NCBI GenBank assembly: GCA_023402395.1
Contig: JAEYGI010000045.1
Coordinates: forward strand, 1-64,000
DNA: 64,000 bases
From: Bacillota bacterium
GTDB taxonomy: Bacteria; Bacillota; UBA4882; UBA8346
Reading direction: 5' to 3'
Within the stretch, counting starts at the first letter, position 1. Each line of letters opens with the position of its first letter. A model generated the notes under the pieces. It was not told the origin of the DNA and made no database searches. It saw only the letters and a program-made list of their open reading frames with translations. The translations under genes and the position numbers were made by a program. This document shows positions 25,510 to 34,162 of this stretch, one piece after another.

Positions 25510-27183
25510 ATGCAAGTTGCGGAAGTGGTAGTCAAGATTTTGGAAAGTGAAGGGATCGAAGCGGCGTTCGGAATTCCCGGGGCGGCGATTAATCCGGTTT
25601 ATAAGTTTTTAAAGGATTCGCCGATCAAGCATTATATCGCTCGCCACGAAGAAGGCGCGGTGCACGCGGCCGACGGGTATTTCCGGGCTTCGGGAAAGAT
25701 GGCCCTGGCCATCTGCACTTCCGGGCCGGCCGCCACCAATTTCGTTACCGGACTTTATACGGCGCAGGCTGATTCGATTCCCCTGATCGCCATCACCGGG
25801 CAGGCGGCGTCTTCATTGTTTGGAAAAGAGCCGTTTCAATGCGTCGATATCGCTACCATTGCCAAACCGGTGGCCAAAGCGACCTGGTGCATCACGGATC
25901 CGGCTGAAGCCCCCAAGATCATGCGCGAAGCATTCCGGATCGCACGCTCCGGCCGGCCCGGGCCAGTGTTGATCGATCTGCCGATCGACGTTCAAATGGC
26001 TGAAATCGAATATAACCCGGCGGCGGATCAAGCGCTGCCCTGGTCCAAACCAACTCCGGACCAAAAGTTAATCGCCAAAGCGCTGGATCTAATCGCGGCC
26101 AGCCAAAACCCGGTGTTGATTCTGGGTGGCGGAGTGGTGCTGTCAGAAGCGACCGATGAGTTCCGGGCCTTGGCCGAATATCTGTCGATTCCCGTGATCA
26201 CGACCTATATGGGCAAAGGCGGATTGCCGGAAGATCATCCGTTAAACGCCGGACACGCCGGCATTCAAGTCGGCCAGCCGATTGGAAATGAGGTCTTACT
26301 GGGATCGGATCTGGTGATCGGAATCGGTTGCCGCTTTACCGACCGGCATACCGGCAAACTGGACACCTATATCAAGGGCCGGAAATTCATTCATATCGAC
26401 ATCGAGCCAGCGCAGATCGGGAACGTGGTCCCGACCGAGGTCGGCATCGTGGCCGACGCCAAGCTGGCCATCGTCGCGCTGCTGGATGAAGCCAAACGCC
26501 GCGGCTATCGTCCCCAGGCTTCCCAGCGGGTCGCCGCTCTTCCCAAGCGCCGGCAGGAGCTGGCCCGCAAAACCGATTATAATGATTACCCGATCAAACC
26601 GCAACGGGTTTATGAAGAGATCAACAAGTTCTTCCCCGCCAACACCATGTTTACCGCGGGTTGCGGCTTGACCCAGATTTGGTCGGGCCAATTGCAGAAG
26701 GTTGACGCGCCCCGCCGTTATCTGCCGTCCGGCGGCGCCGGGACGCTTGGCTACGAATTGCCGGCCGCAATCGGAGCCAAGATCGCTTGCCCCGACGATC
26801 CGTCGGTGGTGGTGGTCGGAGACGCCGGGCTGCTGTTCATGGTCGAGGAGTTGGCCATGGCCGGCCAGCATCAAGTGCCAATCATCGTGATCGTGGTCAA
26901 CAACGGCTATCTGAGCCTGATCCGGCAAAACCAGAAGTACGCCTATGGTTATGAATATGCGGTTAGCCTCTGGTACAATGAGGGCCAAATCTATCCCGAC
27001 AATCTCAAAATCGCCGAGGGCTTCGGCGCCAAGGCCGAACGGGTGATGAAGGCCGAGGATTTGCGGGCCGCCTTTGAGCGCGCCGTTCAATCCAAGGTTC
27101 CGTATCTCATTGACGTGGTCGTGGAGCGGGAAGCCGACTGCTCGATGGGCGGCGCCATCGACGCGGTGCGGGAGTTTAAATAA
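25510..27183 (+). CDS. thiamine-diphosphate enzyme, glyoxylate-carboligase-like
   Basis: A 557-residue ThDP enzyme of the acetolactate synthase superfamily. Long stretches match glyoxylate carboligase (Gcl): FGIPGAAINPVYKFL, LIAITGQA, the segments FQCVDIATIAKPV and RPGPVLIDLPIDVQ, GRKFIHIDIEPAQIG and KPQRVYEEINKFF. The C-terminal ThDP site GDAGLLF is followed by the NNGYLSLIRQ half. Gcl joins two glyoxylates into tartronate semialdehyde. Notably, residue 47 is Glu (RHEEGA), the ordinary ThDP-activating glutamate, whereas the E. coli Gcl has Val there (RHVEGA). Substrate may therefore differ. ATG 25510 has CACGGAGG upstream. It is followed by an IclR regulator and an FAD oxidoreductase, suggesting a catabolic cluster. 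Confidence 0.82.
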   Translation: MQVAEVVVKILESEGIEAAFGIPGAAINPVYKFLKDSPIKHYIARHEEGAVHAADGYFRASGKMALAICTSGPAATNFVTGLYTAQADSIPLIAITGQAASSLFGKEPFQCVDIATIAKPVAKATWCITDPAEAPKIMREAFRIARSGRPGPVLIDLPIDVQMAEIEYNPAADQALPWSKPTPDQKLIAKALDLIAASQNPVLILGGGVVLSEATDEFRALAEYLSIPVITTYMGKGGLPEDHPLNAGHAGIQVGQPIGNEVLLGSDLVIGIGCRFTDRHTGKLDTYIKGRKFIHIDIEPAQIGNVVPTEVGIVADAKLAIVALLDEAKRRGYRPQASQRVAALPKRRQELARKTDYNDYPIKPQRVYEEINKFFPANTMFTAGCGLTQIWSGQLQKVDAPRRYLPSGGAGTLGYELPAAIGAKIACPDDPSVVVVGDAGLLFMVEELAMAGQHQVPIIVIVVNNGYLSLIRQNQKYAYGYEYAVSLWYNEGQIYPDNLKIAEGFGAKAERVMKAEDLRAAFERAVQSKVPYLIDVVVEREADCSMGGAIDAVREFK

Positions 27184-27240
27184 AGAGTCCGGCTCCGAAG
27201 GGTTCGACGTTTCCATTACACTAAGGCTGGAGTGATCGGC

Positions 27241-28044
27241 GTGGATACCAAGGAGCGGAATCGGAACAAATCCGTGCAAGTGCTGGAGCGGGGAATCGCC
27301 ATTCTGGAGCAGATCGCTGAAAATAAAGGGGAGTCCTCCTTGGCGGCATTAAGCAAAAATCTGGCGATACCGCGCAGCACGATTCATCGTTTACTGTCCA
27401 GTCTGATGGGGTTGGGCTATATCGAGCAGGATCCGGTCAGCGGGCATTACCGGATGGGATTGAAAATACTGTCGCTTTCCAGCGCGGTCCTGGAGAACCT
27501 GGATATCCGCCGGATCGCCCATGAGTATCTCCGGGACCTGATGGAAGAAACCGGTGAAACCGCCAATCTGGTCGTGCTGGACCGGAATGAAGTCGTTTAC
27601 CTGGAGAAAGTGGAGCGAAACACCAAGTCCCGGAATTTTGCCTTAATCGGCCACCGCGCGCCGGTCCATGTGACCGGCGCCGGCAAGGTCCTCCTCTCCG
27701 AAATGGCTCAGATGGATGTGATCGAAATCCTTCGCGCCAAGGGAATGCCTAGGTTAACGAAAAATTCAATCACTGAAATCGATGCTATGCTGGACGAGCT
27801 GGCCAAGGCCAGGAAACAAGGGTTCGCCTTTGACAATCAGGAATGCGAGGCGGATGCGCGCTGCATCGCCGCTCCGGTCCGGAATCATACCGGCCGGATT
27901 GTGGCTGCCATGAGCATTTCCAGCTCGATCAACCGGATCTCCCTGGAAAAGATGGGCGAGACAGCGCCCATTGTCGTTAAGCATGCGCTGCGATTGTCGC
28001 AAGCTTTGGGCTTTTCCAACGACCTCTTGAAATTGAAGCCGTAA
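27241..28044 (+). CDS. IclR-family transcriptional regulator
   Basis: A 267-residue regulator. Residues 5-75 form the winged helix (VQVLERGIAILEQIAENKG, then IPRSTIHRLLSSLMGLGYIEQD). Residues 85-260 form the effector domain with RAPVHVTGAGKVLLSEM and the conserved DNQECEADARCIAAPVRNHTGRIVAAMSIS block. IclR proteins sense small carboxylates such as glyoxylate or pyruvate, which fits the neighbouring carboligase-like gene. GTG 27241 is preferred over GTG 27232 because CTGGAG is then 8 bases upstream. A hairpin terminator follows. Confidence 0.9.
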   Translation: MDTKERNRNKSVQVLERGIAILEQIAENKGESSLAALSKNLAIPRSTIHRLLSSLMGLGYIEQDPVSGHYRMGLKILSLSSAVLENLDIRRIAHEYLRDLMEETGETANLVVLDRNEVVYLEKVERNTKSRNFALIGHRAPVHVTGAGKVLLSEMAQMDVIEILRAKGMPRLTKNSITEIDAMLDELAKARKQGFAFDNQECEADARCIAAPVRNHTGRIVAAMSISSSINRISLEKMGETAPIVVKHALRLSQALGFSNDLLKLKP

Positions 28045-28051
28045 ATTCGTC

Positions 28052-28090
28052 AACGCCGGACCGGCCACCCGGCGTTTGACATTTGATTTT
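28052..28090 (+). terminator. terminator after the IclR gene
   Basis: AACGCCGG (28052-28059) pairs with CCGGCGTT (28069-28076), then TGACATTTGATTTT. Confidence 0.65.
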
Positions 28091-28209
28091 AATTTGACTC
28101 TCAAAGTTTGATTATGCGATAATTTTGCTTGAAACCAAAACGTCAGCAGATCTTGGATAGTTTTTTCACTCATGAACTTCAATTATTATTCGAGTTTGGA
28201 GGTACTGCT

Positions 28210-29631
28210 TTGAACTACAGTCCAAGAACGGCGGGGGAAAACACCGTCATTCAGGAAGAAAGGTCGATTCCGGTTATCGGAGATTATCAAGTAGCCGTTG
28301 CCGGCGGTGGCGTAGCCGGAATCGCGGCGGCGCTGGCTGCGGCGCGCTCCGGCGCCAAGACGGTTTTGATTGAACGAAACGGATTTTTGGGTGGAACCGC
28401 CACCGCGGCCGCCATGGCGGTGCTATCGGCTCCGTATGATTACGCCCACGGGATTTACCGTGAGCTTTGCGACCGACTGATCACGGCCGGCGGCGGCTAT
28501 CCGTCAAAGGTAGCGGTGATGTTTGATCCGGAAATTTTCAAATTCGAAACTTTAAAGATGCTCGACGAGGCCGGCGTGACCATAATGCCCTATACCTTCG
28601 TCAATGACGCGCTGGTCGAGTCAGGAAACCGGGTTCGGGGACTGGTGGTCAACGTCAAGCAAGGTTGCGCCGCCGTCCGTTCCGAGGTGACCGTGGACTG
28701 CACCGGCGATGGCGACATCGCCTTTTATAGCGGAGCCGAATATCAAAAGGGACGGGAGTCCGACGGGCTGATGCGGCCGTTGACCCTGATCTTCCGGATC
28801 GGCAATGTCAATTTCCAGGCCCTGGCGGAACATCTGCGGCGGCATCCGGAGGAATTTTCCAGCCAGCCCGATAAGAATCTGCTGGATTTGGAACATAACC
28901 TCATCCGCTTGTTCGGTTTCTTCAAGCCCCTCGCCGAGGCGCGCGCCAAGGGGGAGATCAGCGGCGATCTTCACTATATCCGTTTTGAAGGCGGCAACAT
29001 TAAATCAGGGACGGTCTTCATCAATACGACCCGGGTTTACCGGAAAGACGGGCTCGATCCCGGTGATCTGATCCGCAGCGAATTGGAAGCCAGGCAACAG
29101 ATGAACGAATTGTTGCACTTTTTCCGCAAATATGTTCCGGGCTGCGAGGACTGCGTACTGATCGATTCCGCGCCGGCGCTGGGAGTCAGGGAAACCCGGC
29201 GAATCCGGGGCGAGGTTATTTTCGATGAATCTGATGTCGTCGCCAAAACCTTGTTCCCGGACCGGATCACCGTCAATTACCAATATGGGCTGGTCGGCGC
29301 GCCGATGCACAGCCCTGATGGCGGCGAAGGGTCGCTCGCCGACTCGCGGGAGCGGGGCGAGGTCAAGGCCTTTTTGCATGGATACAGCTTGCCCTACCGG
29401 GCTCTGCTGCCGCGCCGGATCGATTCGCTGCTGGTGGCGGGACGCTGCCTGTCAACTACTCATGACGGCGATCATTGGACCCGGCCGATGCCGGTCTGCA
29501 TCACAACTGGTCAGGCAGCCGGCGTCGCGGCCGCCTTATCGGCTCTTTCCGGAATCGAGCCGCGCCAGTTGGATATCGCCAAGTTACAGCAAGCGCTGAA
29601 AAATCAAAATGTGAACCTGGAGTTTCGCTGA
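28210..29631 (+). CDS. FAD-dependent oxidoreductase (FAD_oxidored family)
   Basis: A 473-residue flavoprotein with the N-terminal dinucleotide-binding motif VAVAGGGVAGIAAALAAARS near residue 28, followed by ERNGFLGGTATAAAM. The C-terminal FAD motif reads LLVAGRCLSTTHDGDHWTRP and then TGQAAGVAAALSA. This matches the FAD_oxidored family (PF12831), whose members often sit in sugar or uronate catabolism clusters next to glycoside hydrolase-like genes. I choose TTG 28210 because TTTGGAGGTA lies 7 bases upstream; an upstream TTG at 28129 adds 27 unlikely residues. Substrate unknown. It probably shares a transcript with the next gene, 211 bp downstream, though a separate promoter is possible. Confidence 0.83.
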   Translation: MNYSPRTAGENTVIQEERSIPVIGDYQVAVAGGGVAGIAAALAAARSGAKTVLIERNGFLGGTATAAAMAVLSAPYDYAHGIYRELCDRLITAGGGYPSKVAVMFDPEIFKFETLKMLDEAGVTIMPYTFVNDALVESGNRVRGLVVNVKQGCAAVRSEVTVDCTGDGDIAFYSGAEYQKGRESDGLMRPLTLIFRIGNVNFQALAEHLRRHPEEFSSQPDKNLLDLEHNLIRLFGFFKPLAEARAKGEISGDLHYIRFEGGNIKSGTVFINTTRVYRKDGLDPGDLIRSELEARQQMNELLHFFRKYVPGCEDCVLIDSAPALGVRETRRIRGEVIFDESDVVAKTLFPDRITVNYQYGLVGAPMHSPDGGEGSLADSRERGEVKAFLHGYSLPYRALLPRRIDSLLVAGRCLSTTHDGDHWTRPMPVCITTGQAAGVAAALSALSGIEPRQLDIAKLQQALKNQNVNLEFR

Positions 29632-29842
29632 ATAGAACCGGATGGGGACGGCTTTACCGCTCGGCAGGTAGTATGGGGACTTGCGGTTCAACGCCGGCCC
29701 CTGAAAACGGCTCAAGAGGCTTTGCGCTTTTATGGACAAACTATTGGGGGAACCAACTCTGATCCCGATTTGGGACGGGTTGGAGCGATGGGTTTTTCAA
29801 GGAGTAAGTCTATTTATAAGATATTGATAAGGAGGTCTCTCG

Positions 29843-31501
29843 GTGAGTCAATTCAACCTGATCGGGCTGGAGATCCATAGTTCAAGGATGTGGCGCTGGG
29901 CTTCGGTCCTGAGCGCCTTGGACGTTATGGAGCGGACCGGAATGAATGCTCTCATTTTTCACCAAAACGATCTGATCGATCAACTGGTCTACCCAGAGAA
30001 GTACTTTAGCGTTGAGACGATGTGGAAACGCTGGCCGGTCCGGATGCATACCGTCGATAATAACCGGCAGTATATCCGGAGGGTCGTGGCCGAGGCCAAC
30101 CGGCGCGGGATCGATTTTTATCTGGAAGTGAAGGAGCTCTATTATCCCGAGGGGTTACTGGAGCTTCACCCCGAGCTGCGCCGGGCGGACGGAGCGATCT
30201 GCGCTAGCGCCCCGTTCTGGCTGGAGTTCCTGGAAGCGAAAACGCGCGAGATGCTGGAGGCGATCCCCGAGATCGCCGGAATCATCGTCAGCCCGGCCAC
30301 CCGGGAGAGCAAAGTCTCAATCTCCACTAATACATGCACTTGCGAGGTTTGTCAACAGGCGGATCCGGGGGAATGGTATTACCGGTTGTTGGACGCGATG
30401 TTCCGGCCATTGCATGAAAAAGGGAAAACGCTGGTATTGCGCGACTTCGCTTATTCGGCGGCGCAGCAAAACCTGGCGATTGACGCGGCGGCCCGCTGCT
30501 CGCCGGAGATCGTCATTGCTTTGAAAAACACTCCCCATGACTTCTATCCGACTTTCCCCGATAACCCGCGGATCGGAAATATCGGCGATCGTCAGCAATG
30601 GGTGGAGTTCGATACCTGGGGTCAGTTCTTCGGGATCGGCTTTTTCCCGTGCAGCGTGGTCGAGGATATGCAACGGCGGCTCCGGCACTGCCGGGAGCGC
30701 GGGGTTAACGGCGTTTGGTTTAGGACCGATTGGGAGGTGCTGACCGAAGGAAGTTCGTTCAATAGCTTCAATCTGTTGAATGTTTTCGCCGGAGGACTGC
30801 TTGGTAACAACCCGGATCTTCCGTTGGCCGAGGTGTACCCGGCCTGGGCGGAGTACGGTCTGCTTTCTGCGATCCAGCCCGAGTCCTGCCGCGCCAACCC
30901 GGTTCCGGTACTGGAATCGGCCGCGGTGGAACGGCTGAAACAGTTCATGATCGCTTCCTGGTCGGTTATGGAAAAAGCGGTATATGTCCGGGGGCACATC
31001 ATTCATGAGGACATGATGTTTCCGGCCACGGTGCGGCTGGCCTTCGATATGATGGTCAAGATTCACGGCCGGGATGATTGGGATCCCGGAGCTTCCGGGC
31101 TGGTTGAACCCACCGCCGCCAATATCGAGGCGGTGTTGGCCGAAAAACGCTTGGCCCTGGAAGAGGTCAAGGCTTTACCTGATCTGCTGCGCCCGCGCCA
31201 ACTGGGACTGCCGGAGGAACTGGCGGCGGAGCTGGAAACGATGCTGGACTTGTATCAATGGTATGTGGAAGGGTTTTATCTGGCCACCGCAGCTTGTTAC
31301 CTGGCCCGGAAAACCGAGCTGTCCCACGAATCTTCCGACCGGAGCGAAGCCGGGCGCTGGCTCGCCGAGCTGTCCGGGTACCGCGACCGCCTGATTGAGC
31401 GGCTGAAAGGTTCCACCTATCCGCACTATGTCTATTGGCTATTGGATACGGACCGGTTGCGAGGCCTGATCATTGATATCAGCAGGATTTTGAGAGGTTA
31501 A
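29843..31501 (+). CDS. TIM-barrel glycoside-hydrolase-like protein of unknown specificity
   Basis: A 552-residue cytoplasmic protein (no signal peptide) starting at GTG 29843 with AAGGAGGTC upstream. The N-terminal 330 residues have alternating strands and helices of a beta/alpha barrel. Examples are ALDVMERTGMNALIFHQND, EANRRGIDFYLEVKELYYP, EIAGIIVSPATRE and CRERGVNGVWFRTDWEVL. Acidic residues at strand ends resemble family 20/67 hydrolase-like barrels, but I cannot assign a family. The helical C-terminal domain (residues 370-550) ends in YWLLDTDRLRGLIIDISRIL. A pair of cysteines (CTCEVCQQ) sits in the barrel. Context with the FAD enzyme, IclR and carboligase suggests breakdown of a plant-derived sugar acid. 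Confidence 0.6.
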   Translation: MSQFNLIGLEIHSSRMWRWASVLSALDVMERTGMNALIFHQNDLIDQLVYPEKYFSVETMWKRWPVRMHTVDNNRQYIRRVVAEANRRGIDFYLEVKELYYPEGLLELHPELRRADGAICASAPFWLEFLEAKTREMLEAIPEIAGIIVSPATRESKVSISTNTCTCEVCQQADPGEWYYRLLDAMFRPLHEKGKTLVLRDFAYSAAQQNLAIDAAARCSPEIVIALKNTPHDFYPTFPDNPRIGNIGDRQQWVEFDTWGQFFGIGFFPCSVVEDMQRRLRHCRERGVNGVWFRTDWEVLTEGSSFNSFNLLNVFAGGLLGNNPDLPLAEVYPAWAEYGLLSAIQPESCRANPVPVLESAAVERLKQFMIASWSVMEKAVYVRGHIIHEDMMFPATVRLAFDMMVKIHGRDDWDPGASGLVEPTAANIEAVLAEKRLALEEVKALPDLLRPRQLGLPEELAAELETMLDLYQWYVEGFYLATAACYLARKTELSHESSDRSEAGRWLAELSGYRDRLIERLKGSTYPHYVYWLLDTDRLRGLIIDISRILRG

Positions 31502-31585
31502 ACTGGCCGATAATGGATTTTTTCTAGGCCATGGGCGAGATGAACCGATTGGCAGTTATCGGATCAATGGTAGTATTTGTTGGCA

Positions 31586-31616
31586 GCCGGAAGGTTTTCC
31601 TTCCGGCTTTTGATTT
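31586..31616 (+). terminator. terminator after the barrel protein gene
   Basis: GCCGGAAGG and CCTTCCGGC form a perfect 9-bp stem with a TTTT loop, followed by TTTTGATTT. Confidence 0.88.
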
Positions 31617-31717
31617 CCAAATTGGAAGCAATTGAAAACGAACCGCGGATAATGTATAGTAAGGTCATAGCGTGAGGAGCACTAAGCTTAATGTTTGCAA
31701 GTAAAGGAGAGATTCAA

Positions 31718-32077
31718 ATGTGGCGAGTCGCGGCGGCCAGCAGTGATGGAAAGTACGTCAATCAACATTTCGGGCGGGCGACGCAGTTTCTTGTCTTTGA
31801 TCTGGAGGAGAACGGGGATCACCGGTTTGTGGAACTCCGTTCCAACCAGCCTTCCTGCAGTTGGGAAGCATCCGAGGAGCCCGAAGCTCCCAAACATGGG
31901 CAGACCATTGAAACCTTGGCCGATTGTCAGGCGGTGCTCGTCAGCCGGATCGGAACGGCGGCCGAGGCGACGTTGAATGATCACGGAATTAGGGGGTATG
32001 TAATCCCCGATTTTATCGACGAGGCACTACGGCAGGTGGCCAAAAAACTAGCTGTCGCATCGCCGCTTAACGATTAA
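31718..32077 (+). CDS. NifX/NifB-type dinitrogenase cofactor-binding domain protein
   Basis: A 119-residue stand-alone NifX-like (PF02579) domain: RVAAASSDGKYVNQHFGRATQFLVFDLEENG, then a short insert with a single Cys (PSCSWE), and the closing VLVSRIGTAAEATLNDHGIRGYVI and DFIDEALRQV. Such domains bind Fe-S or FeMo-cofactor precursors; small stand-alone versions are common in anaerobes without nitrogenase, and no nif gene is seen here. ATG 31718 is chosen because AAAGGAGAG lies 6 bases upstream, rather than ATG 31691. It is monocistronic. Confidence 0.85.
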   Translation: MWRVAAASSDGKYVNQHFGRATQFLVFDLEENGDHRFVELRSNQPSCSWEASEEPEAPKHGQTIETLADCQAVLVSRIGTAAEATLNDHGIRGYVIPDFIDEALRQVAKKLAVASPLND

Positions 32078-32098
32078 CCGCCAACCGTAAACCATGAA

Positions 32099-33925
32099 CT
32101 AAACATCACCCTTGAGGCATTCCGATTCCCTGACAGCGATCAACATGATCATGGCGATCCCGAACATAAACATCATGGCCGCCGAAACGATTCCGGAGTC
32201 ATTGACCAGAAAACCAATCAAGGCCGTAATGCTTAAACCAGCCAGGCCGGCGCTGATCTCCGGATATTTCTCGACGATTGAACGGATCCACACCGGTGAG
32301 TGGCGATACAGAAACGGAATGGCCGACATAATTCCGATTAAGATGACGGTTAATGGAGTATCGTGGATTAAACGGATATTCAGCTCCATTTTGCGGGCGG
32401 CTAAGGCAAAGAAGGCTCCGGCGCCCTGGTTCCGGATCGCTAAGGTTAATTGTCCCCAATGGCTCATGGAACTCCGGCCGGCCCAGATATCCCAGGCGGC
32501 CGCCAGAACTAAGGCCAGTAAGGTGATGAACAGCAGTTTAAGTGTTTCCCGGAACCGGAACGGTTGACTCAGCCACAGGTAATTGGTAATCCCCAATCCC
32601 ATAAAAGCCGTGATTCCACCCCCGACATCAGCCCCGAAGCTGGGATGAAGGAGCAGTATGCCCAGTCCGAGCGCGGCGCACCAGAGGATCTCCCTTCGGC
32701 GGGTTCCTAGCCTTGGCAGATAAAGTGAGATTCCCACAATATACGAACCCAATAAGATCCCCATATGCTCATTTCCAATCCCGTAATACCTGGCTCCGGT
32801 TACGACCGAATACCCCAGAAAAGACTGAAATTCATAATAGCCGTTACCTAAACCGTTCCATACGATCAGCCCAGTGGTCACCATCGAGATCCAGAGCAAA
32901 GTTTGAGAGATGTTTTTGCGGGAAACGAAGTAAGCGCCGAAAAATAAGAGGCCGCCGAGACAGAAGGTATGAAGGGCGATGGCAACCCAATCCAAAGGAT
33001 TCCACAAGGCCTCCACTAGAAAAGCCGCCGGGATGGTCAGCCAATATAAATAAATCGATGTCAGCGGAAGGATCAACTTTTGGCGGAACCGCGAGAACAT
33101 TCCCAGCGCGAGCAGGAAGATCGTTCCCAATAGCAAATAGCCATAAGCGGTAAGGAGCGGCCAACGGATAGAGTAGTTTCTAACCAAGGCCGGTTGGCGC
33201 TGTGCAAGAGTCCGCCACTGGCCAGGGCTGGTTTTGACTTGTGAAACTATCGGGCTTGCAGGGTTCAGGAATTGGGAAATTAGAATTTTAAGATCCTGAA
33301 AGGTTACGATCCCTTTCTTGCGGGTGCTGGGGGAGTATAAAAGGCCGGACGAAAAGTCTGCTCCCTTGAGGATAACTGTCGCCAAAGCGGTTTTCGTGTC
33401 TCGAGGCATTTCCGGTCCCTGGGAAGGGAAGACCAGCAATAATATATTACGGAAGTCAAGTTCCAAACAAAGACGGCCGACCAGTTCGTCATAATAGCTT
33501 AGCTCTCTCCGACTAGACTTGCCGCGGGTTCCTCCGAAAATTGGATCACCGGCGATTGGCTGCGGATCTTCGATAGTGATCGCGACGACTCCCGATCGGT
33601 TCGGATCGATGACGGAATTTTGCCCCGAAGAATTAACTGATAAGCTACTCATTGAACTTTGCCGTAACGCCGCCGCGAGCCGCGTCCCTAAGGATTGGAC
33701 GCCGGTTACTTGGGCCGGGACCGTTACTAGCCCGGTTGAACTCGTTGTAACCAGCTTCAGCAGATTAGGGTAATTTTCGGTAAGCTCCAACAAATTTAAA
33801 TGGGGCAGGTCGAGGATGACCACCTGCTTAACGGATGGCGTTGCGCTTTCCACCTCCGGACAGACCGCCAAACCGGAAACCAGAAGTAAGATTGCCAACG
33901 CCAAACGAATTTTTACTTCACTCAC
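32099..33925 (-). CDS. large multi-pass membrane protein with an extracytoplasmic N-terminal domain
   Basis: A 608-residue protein. A signal peptide (LALAILLLVSGLAVCPEVESA) precedes an exported domain of about 230 residues (VKQVVILDLPHLNLLEL, later NILLLVFPSQGPEM) whose strand pattern recalls the alkaline-phosphatase/sulfatase fold without clear metal ligands. About ten membrane segments follow from residue 255 to the end, carrying the conserved-looking GARYYGIGNEHMG and LHPSFGADVGGGITAFMG loops. I have seen no known function for this architecture. Codon and base use match its neighbours. It is transcribed alone, upstream of which lie two strong hairpins. Confidence 0.65.
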   Translation of the reverse strand: MSEVKIRLALAILLLVSGLAVCPEVESATPSVKQVVILDLPHLNLLELTENYPNLLKLVTTSSTGLVTVPAQVTGVQSLGTRLAAALRQSSMSSLSVNSSGQNSVIDPNRSGVVAITIEDPQPIAGDPIFGGTRGKSSRRELSYYDELVGRLCLELDFRNILLLVFPSQGPEMPRDTKTALATVILKGADFSSGLLYSPSTRKKGIVTFQDLKILISQFLNPASPIVSQVKTSPGQWRTLAQRQPALVRNYSIRWPLLTAYGYLLLGTIFLLALGMFSRFRQKLILPLTSIYLYWLTIPAAFLVEALWNPLDWVAIALHTFCLGGLLFFGAYFVSRKNISQTLLWISMVTTGLIVWNGLGNGYYEFQSFLGYSVVTGARYYGIGNEHMGILLGSYIVGISLYLPRLGTRRREILWCAALGLGILLLHPSFGADVGGGITAFMGLGITNYLWLSQPFRFRETLKLLFITLLALVLAAAWDIWAGRSSMSHWGQLTLAIRNQGAGAFFALAARKMELNIRLIHDTPLTVILIGIMSAIPFLYRHSPVWIRSIVEKYPEISAGLAGLSITALIGFLVNDSGIVSAAMMFMFGIAMIMLIAVRESECLKGDV

Positions 33926-33958
33926 CCCTGCTTGGAAAATCGGCTGGAAAACGGGATT

Positions 33959-34066
33959 ATATATGTTGAATTAAGTTTTTTGAATTCAACATATTTTTCT
34001 TGATTCATAAAACGAAGAAAATACCTAAGTTTATTATTTCACATCCGGTATTTGGGATGTGAAATC
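33959..34066 (-). terminator. two strong hairpins in an AT-rich gap
   Basis: ATATGTTGAATT/AATTCAACATAT (12-bp perfect stem, about 33960-33992) and TTTCACATCC/GGATGTGAAA (about 34037-34066). Both lie downstream of the activase gene on the minus strand and upstream of the membrane protein gene. The first is followed by T-rich sequence only on the plus strand, so at least one may be regulatory rather than terminating. Confidence 0.55.
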
Positions 34067-34162
34067 TGGAGTTATAAAATTTTCTTCATTTTATATAGTT
34101 AAACAGACGGAATCCGAGTTATTTATTTTCATCCCCTTCCTTCCAGCTTCCGCTGATAATGG

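Noticed and set aside
27184..27240. Possible tRNA T-arm (GGGTTCGACG) after the carboligase gene
   Set aside because: No cloverleaf can be formed around it; I found no tRNA or rRNA in the window.
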